A stretch of 64,000 nt of DNA from Panagrolaimus kolymaensis (GCA_028622995.1 JAJQJQ010000086.1:1-64000), one strand, 5' to 3'; counted from the first letter of the stretch, positions 25,201 through 39,789 are shown. A program made the numbers and translations. The notes: a model not told the origin generated them from the letters alone.

Positions 25201-25803
25201 TGTCAAGCTCACGATAATCATGGCTAATCGATCAACTGCAAATCGTGTTTTCAAAGAACAAATTGATAGTCGTGATCGTGCTCCAATGCAGAATGTACCT
25301 CCTGGAACTTGTATCTCTGAAAAGATTGTAACTCGTCAAATTCCATCGTTCATTCTCATCTCTCAACGTGCTTTGATTGGAACTGCTCATCCCACCGTCT
25401 ACTATGTTCTTGAAGGAGCTGATGTTGTACCATTTGAACATATTCGCTGGACCACTTTTTGTCTTTGTTTCGCTCATGGTATTGTTACATCTCCTACTGC
25501 TTTGCCTTCACCTCTTGTTAGTGCTGCTGATCTTTCCAAACGTGCTCGTAACAACTTTAAGCAAATGAAATATGGAAGGTATGACTTTATGTTGCTATGA
25601 TATGTTATTTTTATTTTCTTTTTTTCAGTGGTGAAGAAACTCAAAGCGTTAGTAGTGGTGACAGTGCCCGATTCCGTCAAGCGCAAGGAGATGATATCAC
25701 GCCTGAAGAAAAACAAGCAATCCGAGACCGGGAAAATGCTCGCTATGATGAACTCAATCATACTCTCATTGCTGCAATCGCTGAAGGACGTTTCTGGGCT
25801 TAA
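22213..25803 (+). CDS. Argonaute, worm-type (WAGO-like), RGG-rich, probably slicer-dead
   Basis: Twelve exons (22213-22473, 22524-22774, 22824-23007, 23057-23226, 23276-23550, 23604-23682, 23732-23927, 23976-24298, 24346-24705, 24757-25069, 25121-25578, 25629-25803) give 1014 residues. Residues 1-87 are a Gly/Arg/Asp/Tyr tract with repeated GYRGGDG/GYRGRDG units, like RGG tails that are arginine-methylated. N, PAZ and MID regions follow; MID keeps the small-RNA 5'-end lysines (NLAYKFNLKAGG) and TQH. The PIWI domain retains D713 (FFGIDLSHP), but the second catalytic Asp is A795 (VVYRAGLSEGE) and the usual fourth-position His in LCH is F921 (LCFAHGIVTSP). The C-terminus ends FWA. The LCFAHGIV...LPSPL pattern resembles worm-specific Argonautes binding 22G RNAs; clade assignment is inference. 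It acts through bound guide RNA without cutting. Confidence 0.9.
22237..22473 (+). repeat. Coding RGG minisatellite in Argonaute exon 1
   Basis: Imperfect repeats built on 'gatggatatcgtggt' encode DGYRG units. The region is much richer in G than its surroundings, so length variation by slippage is likely. Confidence 0.7.
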
Positions 25804-27155
25804 TTGTTCTCTTCATTTTGGTTCTATGATGTTTTTGTTTGTTGTTTTATTTGTATGTTCGAAAACTGTCTAAATTTTTTGTTTGTTTTTGCATACTCCT
25901 TTTATAAATGTTGTTGTTTTGTTAAAATTGTAAAGCTTTTGTTGAATGATGCGTTGATGCATTTTATTTGGTTGAAATATGAAGTCTTTAGGTTAAACAA
26001 TTAACAACAATCCATCCACGAGCTTTGAAGGCGTCTTTAAATTTGAAGCATCCTGAAGCGGATAAACAAATTTTGTTAGAAAAGAGATATTAAGGTTGCT
26101 TCGATCATATGTTATTGATTTCCCAAATTCCTTTTTTTATTGTTCAGCTTCTCAACGGTCTTCAACTAATGTGGAGACTATTATTTTCTTGAAGGGTTGA
26201 TAATGATAACGAGAGATTACGAGGTGGCCAGGTCAATAGTGTCTCATTGTCAATGATATCAATTTTTTAAACTTTTCCATCTTCCAAGATGCATGGTTGC
26301 TTTACCTTTTTTGCTAATTGCGTTGGCTATGTAATCAATGCTTTTACATGATTATGATATTTGCATGGATTACAACCATCTTAAAGCTTTTCATGAAATG
26401 AATTTTATTTTAACACATACCACATATTTTCTTAAAGTCGCTGCTTAAAAGAAGAAGAAAAAAGAAAAAATATCAAGGAAGGAAGTTCTTTGCTCATGGA
26501 ATTTTTTAAAATTCAATTGTAAAATATTCTGTTGTTGAAAAGCAATCAATCGATCTAAGCAACAAGGATGATAAAAATCAATTGTTTGTTTGTTTAATCG
26601 TTGGATAGAAAAATCTTTTTACATTTTTTTTTGTCGAAAGGCAAAAATCTAAGGCGGATTCTCGTTTCTTCGATGTTTTGCAAGCTACCATTCTAATGTC
26701 CATTAATTCTACATATTTTATAGCGAAAAAACAAAAACATGAATATACTTATATCAGCAAAAAAAAGTCTTTCTTGATTTAGCAAATTCGAAAATTCCGC
26801 GAAATGGAAGCATTCTTACAACGCAAGCCCCATTTGCATTACTGTAGTCGCATACTTATGGAAAAAAAGAAACTTTCGATCATTCATCATCAAGTTTCTG
26901 ATTCGTTCTAATCCTCCTTCAGAAAAAATGAAGCAAAATGCATGTACGAAAACTAATGAAAGTGTTATTATTATTTTGTAAATTAGCATATGTCTTCGTT
27001 GTCTTTCTTTTATCGTCATAATCCTTTGTTGCTTTACCTTTATTTTTGCGTGTTTTTGCTATCGAACGTGTTTCACGCAATTATTTATTGATAACAAAAA
27101 AATTTTTCAGCATCTTATTTGGTTCGTACATTACCTTTATCCACACTTGTTCAAA
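25804..27155. other. Intergenic region, Argonaute to DEAD-box helicase
   Basis: About 1.35 kb. It holds one exon-like stretch (25992-26093) described among the findings and an acceptor 'aatttttcag' (AG at 27109-27110) 45 bases before the helicase ATG. No independent gene is supported. Confidence 0.5.
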
Positions 27156-29083
<1,928 letters not shown>

Positions 29084-29195
29084 AATGTTCTCTTCTTTTT
29101 CCGTGGAATCAAAAAAATCTTAATATTATTATGTTTTGTTTATATGTAATTGTTTGTTAGTATAAGGGTTTATTGTATCGTTTAGTTGTGTTGTG

Positions 29196-29205
29196 AATAA
29201 ATAAA
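29196..29205 (+). terminator. Overlapping poly(A) signals of helicase gene
   Basis: 'gaataaataaat' carries two overlapping AATAAA hexamers about 113 bases past the stop. Confidence 0.7.
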
Positions 29206-29633
29206 TATTGCTTCCACTTTTTACTTCTCTTTTTTTTTGTGTTTGATTTCACAATGAATCCATTGGAAGGAGAAATAGAGAGTTAATGTCATAATTTTGT
29301 TACGATTTGAGGCTCTTATTGCAGCGGGTTTTTTTTTGGCTCAAATACCGAAAGCCACTCGATAAACCAAACCATCATAAACAGGGAGAGATACAAAAAA
29401 ATGTGGTGTTGGGAAATTTTATAATTTAACCAAGAAAGCAACAAAAATATTAATCTAAATGCTTCTTTGATTGGAGTGAACAATGCTAAAGGTTCAGTAA
29501 CATTCGAAAGTTGTAATAAAAACAACTAAATTTAGACATATGAACCTATTGAAAATGGAAGTAAGAAAAATAAAATCAAGAAATCGAAGCAATTGAAGAA
29601 GTTAGAGAAGATGGAAAAAAATGCTGATTGATT
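29206..29633. other. Spacer before histone H4 duplication
   Basis: No gene seen; ends where similarity to the right-hand inverted arm begins (shared 'aaaactttgaaagcta'). Confidence 0.5.
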
Positions 29634-29694
29634 CAAAACTTTGAAAGCTACTTTTTCCTTCTTTTTTTTTGCTTTCAACCATTTTTCAAACTAA

Positions 29695-29753
29695 CCGCAT
29701 ATTCGGGTTTCGCCGCTATTTTATTACGGTTTCACACATTTTTTTGGCGCCAT
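29695..29753 (+). promoter_or_regulatory. H4 promoter: CCG-N-CGG dyad and E2F-like site (left copy)
   Basis: 'ccgcatattcggg' (29695-29707) and 'ttttttggcgcc' (29742-29753) are kept in both H4 promoters while intervening bases differ. TTTGGCGC fits the E2F consensus TTTSGCGC, expected for S-phase expression. The dyad's binding factor is unknown. Confidence 0.5.
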
Positions 29754-29869
29754 TTTTATTTCCTTGCTTCTTGCTTTTTTGTTCAAAGCTTTCATTCAAT
29801 TTTCTTCAGTTCCTGAAACTTTTTAGTTTTCTGAAAGCTGCCGTCAACTATCTCAACTATCAACTTTGA

Positions 29870-30341
<472 letters not shown>

Positions 30342-30418
30342 AAGAATCTTCAAGAACTTGTGATGCCTTCTTTTGTTTTTCTTTTATTGTTCTTTTTTTT
30401 TGTTTACATTTTTGTTTG

Positions 30419-30424
30419 AATAAA
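30419..30424 (+). terminator. Poly(A) signal of left H4 gene
   Basis: AATAAA 78 bases after the stop, conserved in the other copy. No histone stem-loop with its purine-rich downstream element is seen between. Confidence 0.7.
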
Positions 30425-30610
30425 TTTCTTGTTTATTTTTGGTTGGATTAAATGGAAAAAGAGCTATGGCTAGAGAAATTTGTTGAAATCAGTAACATTC
30501 AGTTCGAAGAAAAAGAAAACTATTAGTTAGATTAGTCATAGCTTCGTAATCAAATGTTTATGGGAGTTAATGCTTTGGACTTACTTCTCAAATATTTTTC
30601 CTTATCCTTT

Positions 30611-31066
30611 GTTATTTTATCATTGTAATTTCAAAATTTTTTACTTCCTTTTTCTTTGAGAAACGATTGATTCATAGTTTGGTTATTTTTTTCGACTAAA
30701 GAAAAAGTATGAGTATTGGAGTAAACAAAAAGGTCAAATCCTTATGCTTTTGATACTCGCCATTCAAAATAAAGATGAATAGCAGTTGCTTGCTTTTTTA
30801 TGCATATTATAATCAATCTAGCTAGTTATTGTGAACTTTTTTGTCACTGATTTTCTTCATTGATAAAAGCCAACAATAAAAAAATACCCTCAAAAGTTTG
30901 TTCGAGTGTTTACTCTGCCGAAGTTTATGAATAGAATACTGTATTATCAAACTAATTGTTATATGTTAGTTTTTTATGTAACACTTTTTTGTTTGTGATT
31001 TTTTAGTGGTGAAAGAAAGCTTCGAAGTTTATCAAAAATAACAATAATTGCAAGTACATAAAAATC
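30611..31066. other. Spacer between left H4 arm and COQ8
   Basis: AT-rich, no gene seen; both flanking genes end here (convergent). Confidence 0.5.
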
Positions 31067-31072
31067 TTTATT
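31067..31072 (-). terminator. Poly(A) signal of COQ8
   Basis: TTTATT on plus, AATAAA on minus, about 95 bases past the COQ8 stop. Confidence 0.6.
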
Positions 31073-31166
31073 TATTATTTTAACATTTTTACAATAAAAA
31101 ATAACATTAAAAATTAGCAATAATTCAAACAGACAAAAAAAACAATCCTAACTTTAATACTAAAAT

Positions 31167-34076
31167 CTAAAGTGAAAATGGAGATTTACCTTGCTCAATA
31201 TCAACATCGTTAGTTCCATTATCTCCAAATTGATATTGAGAGGAGATTCGATCAAACATTGGGCCACATGCGACGATAGCTCGAAGTTTTGTTGCAAGGA
31301 GAAATGAGCCAGAAAGTTTGCGATGAAGTGAATAAATTTCTTCCGGTGGTGAAGTTAATCGATGTTCCAACATTACAGGTATCAAATCACGAATACGTTT
31401 TGTAATTCCCTGAAATAAAGAAAAGTTAAAGGAGTGAAGAAAAGAAATTATTAATTACCTGTGAAGCAAAATTGAACGGTTCTTTGGAAGCAAGAGTTTC
31501 ACCAAGGACTTCGATCGACGTACAATGAGCATCTTGCATTACTTTACTTTCAAAACCAGTTAAGAATCCAATTTTACGAGAATATTCAAGGATCTGAAAA
31601 GAAAAAAGTTAATGCATTTTCAGACACCAAAAAAACCTTTAAACTAACCCTTGGTCTATTACTATCATAAGCAGCGCGAATAATATGCATATAATCATCG
31701 ACGAATTTCTTTGAATAACTTCTGGATGCACCAAAATCAAGAAGAACTAAACGTGGTTCACCAGTTATAGGATGTTTGCCAAAGAAAAAGTTGGACCAAT
31801 TTGGATCAGTCTGAAAAAAAATTAATGTTGCATGATTGTCAGAAGAAAAAACGAAAGAAACCTGACCTGCATAAATCTCCATGTAAAAATTTCATTAAGG
31901 CACAATTCAATAAATTTGGCTGAAATATAATCTCTAACTATTTGAGGTTCATCCACACATTTATCCACAGTTACACCATAAACATATTCAGTCGTTAGAA
32001 TTTTCTTGGTTGAGAGATCAGAGAATACCTAAAAAGAGAAATATGGTCAGTAAAAAGATGGAGAACAAAAGAAGCAAGAGAAAGCAATGGTAAAGCATGA
32101 TTGGAAACTTACTTCAGGGATAAAAAAATTAGGATCATCTTTTAAGAAATCACGGAAAACATTTTGTGCTCTTGCTTCTCTTTCATAATCACATTCAGCT
32201 TTCAATTCTCTTCGTGCAACTTTAACAAAATTTCCCAAAAACATTTGATCAGGGAATAAACCACCAATATTCATTATTGAAACAAGGTTATCAATATCGG
32301 AATCAATGCCTTCTGCAACACCAGGATATTGTATTTTTACAGCGATTTCTCGTCCATCCAAAGTTTTAGCACGATGAACTTGACCGATTGAAGCAGCAGC
32401 AAAAGGACGTTCTTCAAAATGTGAAAATTTTTCTCTCCAATCTGGTCCCAATTCTTTTTGCATTTGTTTGTGAACTTGTCGAAGAGGCATAAAATCAGCA
32501 CTCTGTCGAACACGTTCAAATATTTCAAGAAGGTAACGCGGAACCATTTCTTCATCTAAAAATGGACAGTTAGAAAAGAGTTAAAACAAAAGCATGATGA
32601 TAAAATGATATAACAGCTCAAAAATTTTTAGCTTATTAGCCATAATCATTGACATGAGTAGTTTTTATACCTTGAATGGATAACATTTGACCAAGTTTTA
32701 ATGCTGCACCACGAACTCGACAAAGTGTTTGAACTATTCTTTCAGCATTAGCAGGAGTTAAAAATGGATTTGATGTTGTAATGCCATCTGCAGCTGATTG
32801 ATTACCAAAACCAAAAGCACGTTTTGTAACTTCCACCGCTGCACCAGATGATAAGCCAACAGCGAGTCCAGCAAAAGATGCGAATCGTCCAAATCTTGAT
32901 GATGGCACAGCACTTTCTCGACTTCCAACAAGTTCATGTTGTTCATCCAATTTTAGTTTATAATCCTAAAAAAATTTACTATAGCAAAGCAACAAAATCA
33001 AAAAAAATCATTTACTTTCGGCAGAGCTGGATCATATCTTAAATGTTCATGCTTTTCTATTTTTACTATTTCACCATGATCAAAGATAGGTCCACCCGTT
33101 GACATTCCCGCTGAACTAAATGGTGCATATGGTTGAGTATTCAGTGGATGTTTAACTTTCACAACAGTATCAGGTTGTCCAGTACCAATTGGAGCTTTGA
33201 TTGTTTCCATTGATGGATGTTTAACTTTTACTACGGTTTCATGTTGAGTTGTGCCCATTGGTGCATATTTTTTATGCTTTAACATATGAACAATATGATC
33301 ATCTACAGGTTGAGGTTCAACTTCAATTGGATTTCCTGCAGCATCGAGTAATTGGTTTCTAGAGAGAGAAAAATGAAAATTAGTTTATTGATCAAATTTA
33401 AAAGAAATTAAACTATACAGACTTTGGAAAAACATTTCCTACTTCTTCAGCAGCTTTTACAAGATAATCTTCTTCTTCGGCTGTCATTCCTGCTGGACGT
33501 TGTTGAAATATTCGACGAAGGCCATTGTTGAATTCAAGCGGTGATGGAAGAGGAGCTAGCTTCTTTTTGACTTCAACTTTTACACCATCTTCAGTAACAA
33601 TATGACCACCAGATCCTGAAAATGACAAATATAAAATTGTTAAAGAAAAACAATAAAGCAAAATTTGAAGTAAGTTTTTTTTGAGTTCAATAAATGTTGA
33701 TATAGCGAATGATGAACTAACCAGGTAAAGCTCCACTTATTCCCAATTTGGTAAATGCATTAACACCACTTGCAATAATTTGTGCACGTCTAAATGATTC
33801 GCCACCAAGATCACCGAATGGATTATTTGCACGTCTAAAAAATCAACCATATAATAATGTTAGTTCACTTTCATCAAAATCCATTACATACCTTCGTTCT
33901 TGTTGAGCATTGAATTCAGGATCAAATGGTTTTACAATATTTCCTCCTCCAACAATAGTTTGCAATAATTTTTCACTGGCTTTATCTTGTAATTTTCTTC
34001 CATCATGTCCAAGTTGACTTCGAGTTAATAATGTAAAAGTTTTGAATACTTGATTCCAATCTGATTTAGAACCCAT
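31167..34076 (-). CDS. coq-8: COQ8/ADCK3-family atypical kinase for ubiquinone biosynthesis
   Basis: Ten exons (34076-33892, 33834-33722, 33615-33423, 33358-33016, 32965-32671, 32555-32113, 32028-31867, 31810-31649, 31593-31459, 31409-31167) give 757 residues. COQ8 is a mitochondrial ATPase/UbiB-type kinase-like protein that supports the coenzyme Q synthesis complex. Family hallmarks: KxGQ motif KLGQ (368-371), the Ala-rich nucleotide loop AAAS (429-432, [10 protein letters not shown]) in place of a P-loop, invariant Lys in AVKIQYPG, D580/N585 in TDPNWSNF and DFG at 603-605. The N-terminal 280 residues are low-complexity, with VKVKHP repeated three times. Exon 3 ends at an unusual donor (GTCTGT), the only one that keeps frame. 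A 'tttttcag' 13 bases before the ATG suggests trans-splicing. Confidence 0.92.
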
Positions 34077-34987
34077 AAGTTTTTGAGATCTGAAAAATGA
34101 ACGCCGAGGTTAACAAATGTTTAAAAATGAGAAAGGATGAAAATAATAATGAGCGGCGGCGGAAATTTGATAACAAAAATGATGCAAAAAAAACATGTTT
34201 TGTTTGTTGAGTGTTTGTTGGAAATTGACCAATGAGCAAAGAAAGCAAACGTTTGTAAATTCCATCTAATTGGCCTAATATGACTAATATGGTTTATGAG
34301 AATTGAAATCGGGGAAATTGGAAGAATGCCGAAATCTTTGATTTTTTGATGTTGGATTGGATTATTCAAGATCGTTTAAATTTTTTTGTAACAAAAAAGG
34401 AATGAATCAGCTAATGTTATTACACATATTTATGCTTTCGATAGACACAAAATTCTAACTTTTATGTATGATTGATTGTTACAATATTTTTTGTGTGAAT
34501 ACATTAGCCCTTTTGATTTTTTTTGTAAATATGAGTATGCCTTTTGTTTTTTTTCATTTTTATCGATCAATATGATCAATGTTTTGTGTTTTCCTTTGGA
34601 ATCCAAAGTACTGAATTTTCTAACAAGCTTTAATTTCTTGGAATGGAGTGTTTTTGTTAGAATAGGATGAATAAAATTTTGTTGTGGTATTTTGACTATT
34701 TTCTTTGATTAACCAAAAAACTAAAATGGGATAAGAAACTAATACAAGATGAATAATAATAGCCTTCGTACCTACATAATCGCTTATTCACATTTTTTAT
34801 CCAAATAACAATTTTTATTGTCTTTATTCTGGATTTTGTTTGCGTGAAAAAGTTTTTCGGATTTGGAGGTATCGGTAAACCTATGATTTCCATCTGGTTA
34901 ATAATAAATAAATAAAATCATTTTTCTTTATCCTCACATTATTTTTTTTAGCTTTTATTCACTCACGAAAAATTTATTTCCATCAAA
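34077..34987. promoter_or_regulatory. Divergent intergenic region, COQ8 / unknown gene
   Basis: About 0.9 kb between head-to-head genes. Acceptors lie at both ends: minus-strand 'tttttcag' near 34090 and plus-strand 'attttttttag' (AG at 34950-34951). No other feature recognised. Confidence 0.45.
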
Positions 34988-37900
34988 ATGTTTGATAGCG
35001 ATGATGAAGAAAATTATACGGAGATGTCTTCATCTCAACCAATGGAAGCTTTTCCACTGCCACCTCCTCCACAACAACGACAACCAGCTGCTGCACCTCG
35101 ACATAATCCTCCTCCTCAATCAGAACCATCACGAGCAGCTTGGACTACAACTGTGAAACGACAACCTCAGCCATCATTTAATAATACTGTAACTCGGCGA
35201 TCTCCATCATTTATTGGAGATGAAGTGGATCCATTTTACGATTATCCTGGTGCAATAGTTTATAATGGTTTTATTGTAACAGCAGAAATACCACAAAGAG
35301 TTTCAAGAGATTTTTCATTTTATGTTTTTTGTCAAGAAAATCAAGTGATTTATGGAATTCCCAGGAGACTTACAACTCCGCAACCCAGATTAAAATTAAA
35401 TCATGAACAACGATGGAGAAAACAATGGGATTTAGAATTTGGAAGAAAAGTTGAATTTATTTTAGATCAACATCAACGAGTTTTAACATATAAAAAAGGT
35501 TCATCGGATTTAGTTGTAGCTGAAGTTATTGATGGAAGAAATTGTGTAAGTGCATAAACCTAAATTCATCAAAGTTTTAACCCCAAATATTTGTATGTTT
35601 AATTTTAGTTCCGACTCAATTGCGTTTTTGATCAAGAATTATCTAAAGCATTTTGTATTGAATTTGGCCAATCTGTATTAACTCAGCCTTTAATGGAATA
35701 TTATCCAAATCTTGTATATGAATGTTTAATAGTTTTTGATGAAAATCGAGTCTTTCAACAGCGAACTGCATTTGGAATTTATAAAGTTTTATCCGTTGCT
35801 GCTGATCAAAGTTTAACTTTTGCTTCTGTAAGTTTTATCCATCCATACACGCAAACTTATTTTATCAAATCAAAAACTTTTTTAGACATGGGCAGAAAAT
35901 GATCCAAATTTTCATGGTTTAGCTGATGATGTTGCAGAATTAAAAGATAATGAAAATTTTAAAGCTAATGTTTCTGGGTTTTGTTATTCGGACCTTGATG
36001 TGCTTCATATAAATTCACATGAAACTCTACCCATTATGTTTGGAGTTAATTGGGAAAAGGAAGCAAAAATTGGAGCATTATTTCAAATGGATTATGTTAA
36101 ACATCCGCTTGAAAAAATGTATATTGTTACAGCTACTTATCGACATGAAACACCATTGAAATATTTAGAAATTCAAAATAAAGTTTATATTGTAAGTTGC
36201 TGCTTGATTAAGTTTAGCGAAAATGAACGCACTAAAAGAGAATGTCGCTGGCTACAATAAGATACAAGCCTTTAACCTTTACTTAATTTTTTTAGACTAA
36301 CTATTAAATCTGAGAAAAAACTTTTTTAGCTTTACCTGAACCTTTGACTTACCATTCATTTTTCAGTTTGAAATCAAACTTAATGTTCTAATGAATCAAT
36401 ATGGTTATTTCCATCATGAAAAACTTGGAATGATTGCTGACCCAAAAGGTTGTTTAAGATTTTTACCATATGCCCATAATCGAGATGTGGATGAAATCCC
36501 AGTTCGAGTAAAGGTATCTCGGACGGCACCAGCTAAATTTGAAGTGTACAAATTAACGGAAGATGGTCAAAGACTTGCAAGACAATCAGAACCATCAATA
36601 TTTGAATCGGATGGTTTACTATATAATTGTAAAATGGGAAAATTATATTCAATACAATATCCAAGCCTTGATTTACGTATTGCTGAATCACAAAGGTCCA
36701 AATTTGAATTTGGTGATTTTATTGTTGGAAAGTTTAAACGCGCGAATCCATTTGATGAAACAAAAAATTATTATGTTTCGGTGAATATTCGAAAAAGTGA
36801 CAATTCTAATGTTAGACGTAAACAAATTAATGATACTTATGGATTGGTAAGATCCCACTTTTAGGACTATATATACTCAAGACTTTTTAGATGGTTATAA
36901 AAGCTCAAAAAATTAAATATCAAGCCCCATTATCACAAAAATTAATCAAAAAAGGCCACGCTTATGATGTTCCAACATTTCCTAAATATAATTATTATTT
37001 TCAAAATTATTGGGAAGCTTCAAATGGTGGACTTATTTCAGGAACTAATGGAAGAATAAATTCTCAAGCTGAAACCCTTTGGATGATTGTTGAAACAAAT
37101 ATAAAGAAAAATTCTCAAACAGTTTTTAATTTTGTTGATAAAGCCTCTCCGGGTGGAACGATGGATGATGATACATTAAATGTAAGCTTCTTTTGCGAGC
37201 ATTTGATAGATGGATTCTGAGAATTTTCTTTACTGTAGTTACTTAAAGGGAGTGTCTCAGGCGATGGCAGGATTCCTTACGACGGGTGTTCCTAGCCCGA
37301 AAGTTTTTTCACTGTCTCAAAGCCTTCCAAAGTGCTACAAAAACTTTGATGCTTTTTGTAGCTATTTGTAAAAAAATTTCCTTCCACGAAAAGCATTTCG
37401 AAATGTTTCGTAAGCAAAAACAAAGGGAGCCGTCGTAAGGAATTCCTGCCATCGCCTGAGACACTCCCTTTAACTATTTATTTTTTTTAGCTGGAGAAAA
37501 ATATTTCATTAAAGAATCATGTTGAAAAACAATTACAAATTCGTGAAGAAAATATTGAAACTTTGGTTGATTTTGAAACTGATGAGCCTCAAATTACTGA
37601 AACCATTGAGCATCCTCTTCCACAACCCGAATTCCCACAAGTTCATAGACCTCAACAATCTGAAGTTTACATAACTCCAAGACAATCTATTTCCCCAACT
37701 TTAACAGATCGAGCAAGACAAAGTAATACTTCAATTTCGATGCCTTCTCAGCAATCAATTCAACAATCGGAAAGATTTTTATCAAATAAAGCAGCTACTC
37801 AGGTTTGTCCAATTCATGTTTTAGATATTTTTTAATTACTAAAACCTTAATTTTAGCCTTCATCATCATCTTCTGGTTCTTCAACAAATCATCCACCCCA

Positions 37901-38222
37901 AAGACAAAGTAAAAAAGCATTAGTTGCAAATTCGGCTCAACAACTTCAAAAAGCCACAGAAAGAATTGGACGAATGACGATTGAAGTTGAACCTCCTCGT
38001 CGTTCAGCAGCTCCACAACTTGGCCGTCCCCGATTCAGAAATCAATTTATATATGAACGAAATTATGAAATTGAAAAAACTTTTGCAGAATTTTTAAATA
38101 AAATTGAAAGCTTCCTTCATAATCCACCATCTTCCAAACCTCAAATTTCCATTAAAAAATCAAAGAATGATAATGAAAAAGTGTTACCTGAATTTGAAGA
38201 ACTCGTTGCATATTTTTTATAA
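34988..38222 (+). CDS. Large protein of unknown function
   Basis: Seven exons (34988-35545, 35609-35827, 35886-36191, 36367-36846, 36891-37181, 37491-37802, 37857-38222) join without phase error into 843 residues. I do not recognise the family. Residues 1-75 are acidic then Pro/Gln-rich (FPLPPPPQQRQPAAAP); about 78-600 look folded, beta-rich and Tyr/Phe-rich (DPFYDYPGAIVYNGFIVTAE, FCQENQVIYGIPRR, MYIVTATYRHETPLKYLEI, GKLYSIQYPSLDLRI), with blocks suggesting repeated beta domains; about 640-770 are Gln/Ser/Pro-rich and disordered; the end (EIEKTFAEFLNKIESFLH) is helical. There is no signal peptide or membrane segment, so it is probably nuclear or cytoplasmic. Intron 5 contains a MITE. Exon splicing and conserved frame make it a real gene; function unassigned. 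Confidence 0.8.
37243..37473. mobile_element. TTAA-flanked palindromic MITE in an intron
   Basis: A 231 bp element bounded by TTAA on both sides with inverted termini of about 40 bp: 'ttaaagggagtgtctcaggc' at the left and its reverse complement at 37454-37473, extending inward through 'gatggcaggattccttacgacgg' with one mismatch or indel. TTAA ends are the target of piggyBac-type transposases, but because TTAA is itself palindromic the repeat could include it. No coding capacity. It sits in intron 5 of the unknown gene and is removed with it. Confidence 0.8.
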
Positions 38223-38278
38223 ATTTCATATTATTTTTTAGTTATTGAAATCTTTCAAACGAAAATATTTTTATGCAT

Positions 38279-38284
38279 AATAAA
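38279..38284 (+). terminator. Poly(A) signal of unknown gene
   Basis: AATAAA 56 bases after the TAA stop. Confidence 0.65.
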
Positions 38285-38654
38285 GTCATGAATCGAACAC
38301 TTTTATAAATCATCTTTGTTTTTCTTTTAAAAAGCTGTAATAATCTTTGAAAGGATAACATTATTAATGTGATAATGATCGAATCTTTTACTGTACTTCC
38401 TGAACGTACATTCGATAATACGTGAGTTGTAAGGTGTAAATTAAATGGTTGCTTTGCTTTTCAATGTGCTTTCCTAAATAATGGTAATTGATCAAGAAAC
38501 AAAATATGTATTTTTAGTGAATCTTCTAAAGCTTTGGTATAAACCTTTTTTTTTTACAAAGAATTAGTAAGCTGTTAGTTTAAAAATATAAAGCATAATT
38601 TCAATGAAAATGAATGTAAGTAAAAGTCCGAACTTTTAATGTTAAAATAAGAAA
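38285..38654. other. Spacer before right H4 arm
   Basis: AT-rich, no gene seen; lies between convergent gene ends. Confidence 0.5.
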
Positions 38655-38838
38655 GGACAAGGAAAGACATTTGAGAATTAAGTCCAAAGCATTAACTTGC
38701 ATAAACATTTGATCACGAAGCTATGACTAATCTAACTAATAGTTTGCTTTTTCTTCGAACTGAGTGTAGTTGATTCAAAAGAAATTCCTCTAAACATAGC
38801 TCTTTTTCCAATCAATCCAACCAAAAATAAACAAGAAA

Positions 38839-38844
38839 TTTATT
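38839..38844 (-). terminator. Poly(A) signal of right H4 gene
   Basis: TTTATT on plus (AATAAA on minus), at the same offset from the stop as in the left copy. Confidence 0.65.
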
Positions 38845-38921
38845 CAAACAAAAATGTAAACAAAAAAAAAGAACAATAAAAGAAAAACAAAAGAAGGCAT
38901 CACAAGTTCTTGAAGATTCTT

Positions 38922-39390
<469 letters not shown>

Positions 39391-39509
39391 TCAAAGTTGA
39401 TAGTTGAGATAGTTGACGACAGCTTTCAGAAAAAACTAAAAAGTTCAGGAACTGAAGAAAATTGAATGAAAGCTTTGAACAAAAAAGCAAGAAGCAAGGA
39501 AATAAAAAT

Positions 39510-39567
39510 GGCGCCAAAAAATGTGTGAAACCATAAGAAAATAGCGTTGAGAACCCGAATATGCGGG
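39510..39567 (-). promoter_or_regulatory. H4 promoter: CCCG-N6-CGGG dyad and E2F-like site (right copy)
   Basis: 'cccgaatatgcggg' at 39554-39567 is a near-perfect dyad, and 'ggcgccaaaaaa' at 39510-39521 reads as TTTTTTGGCGCC on the gene strand. Both are shared with the left copy. Confidence 0.5.
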
Positions 39568-39789
39568 ATGTTTAAAAAAGGGTTGAAAGCAAAAAAAAAT
39601 GAGTTTAGCTTTCAAAGTTTTTGAGATGATGAAAATGAAAAAAAGCTAAATCTGCTCATAAAGTAATTCTTTGATGTTCATATATATATATTTAAAATTG
39701 TTTTATTTAATAAATTTTATCCGATAAGAAAGTAACAAACTAACATTAATTTTTTGTTTTGTTTAGATGTTTATTATTAAAAACTCTAA

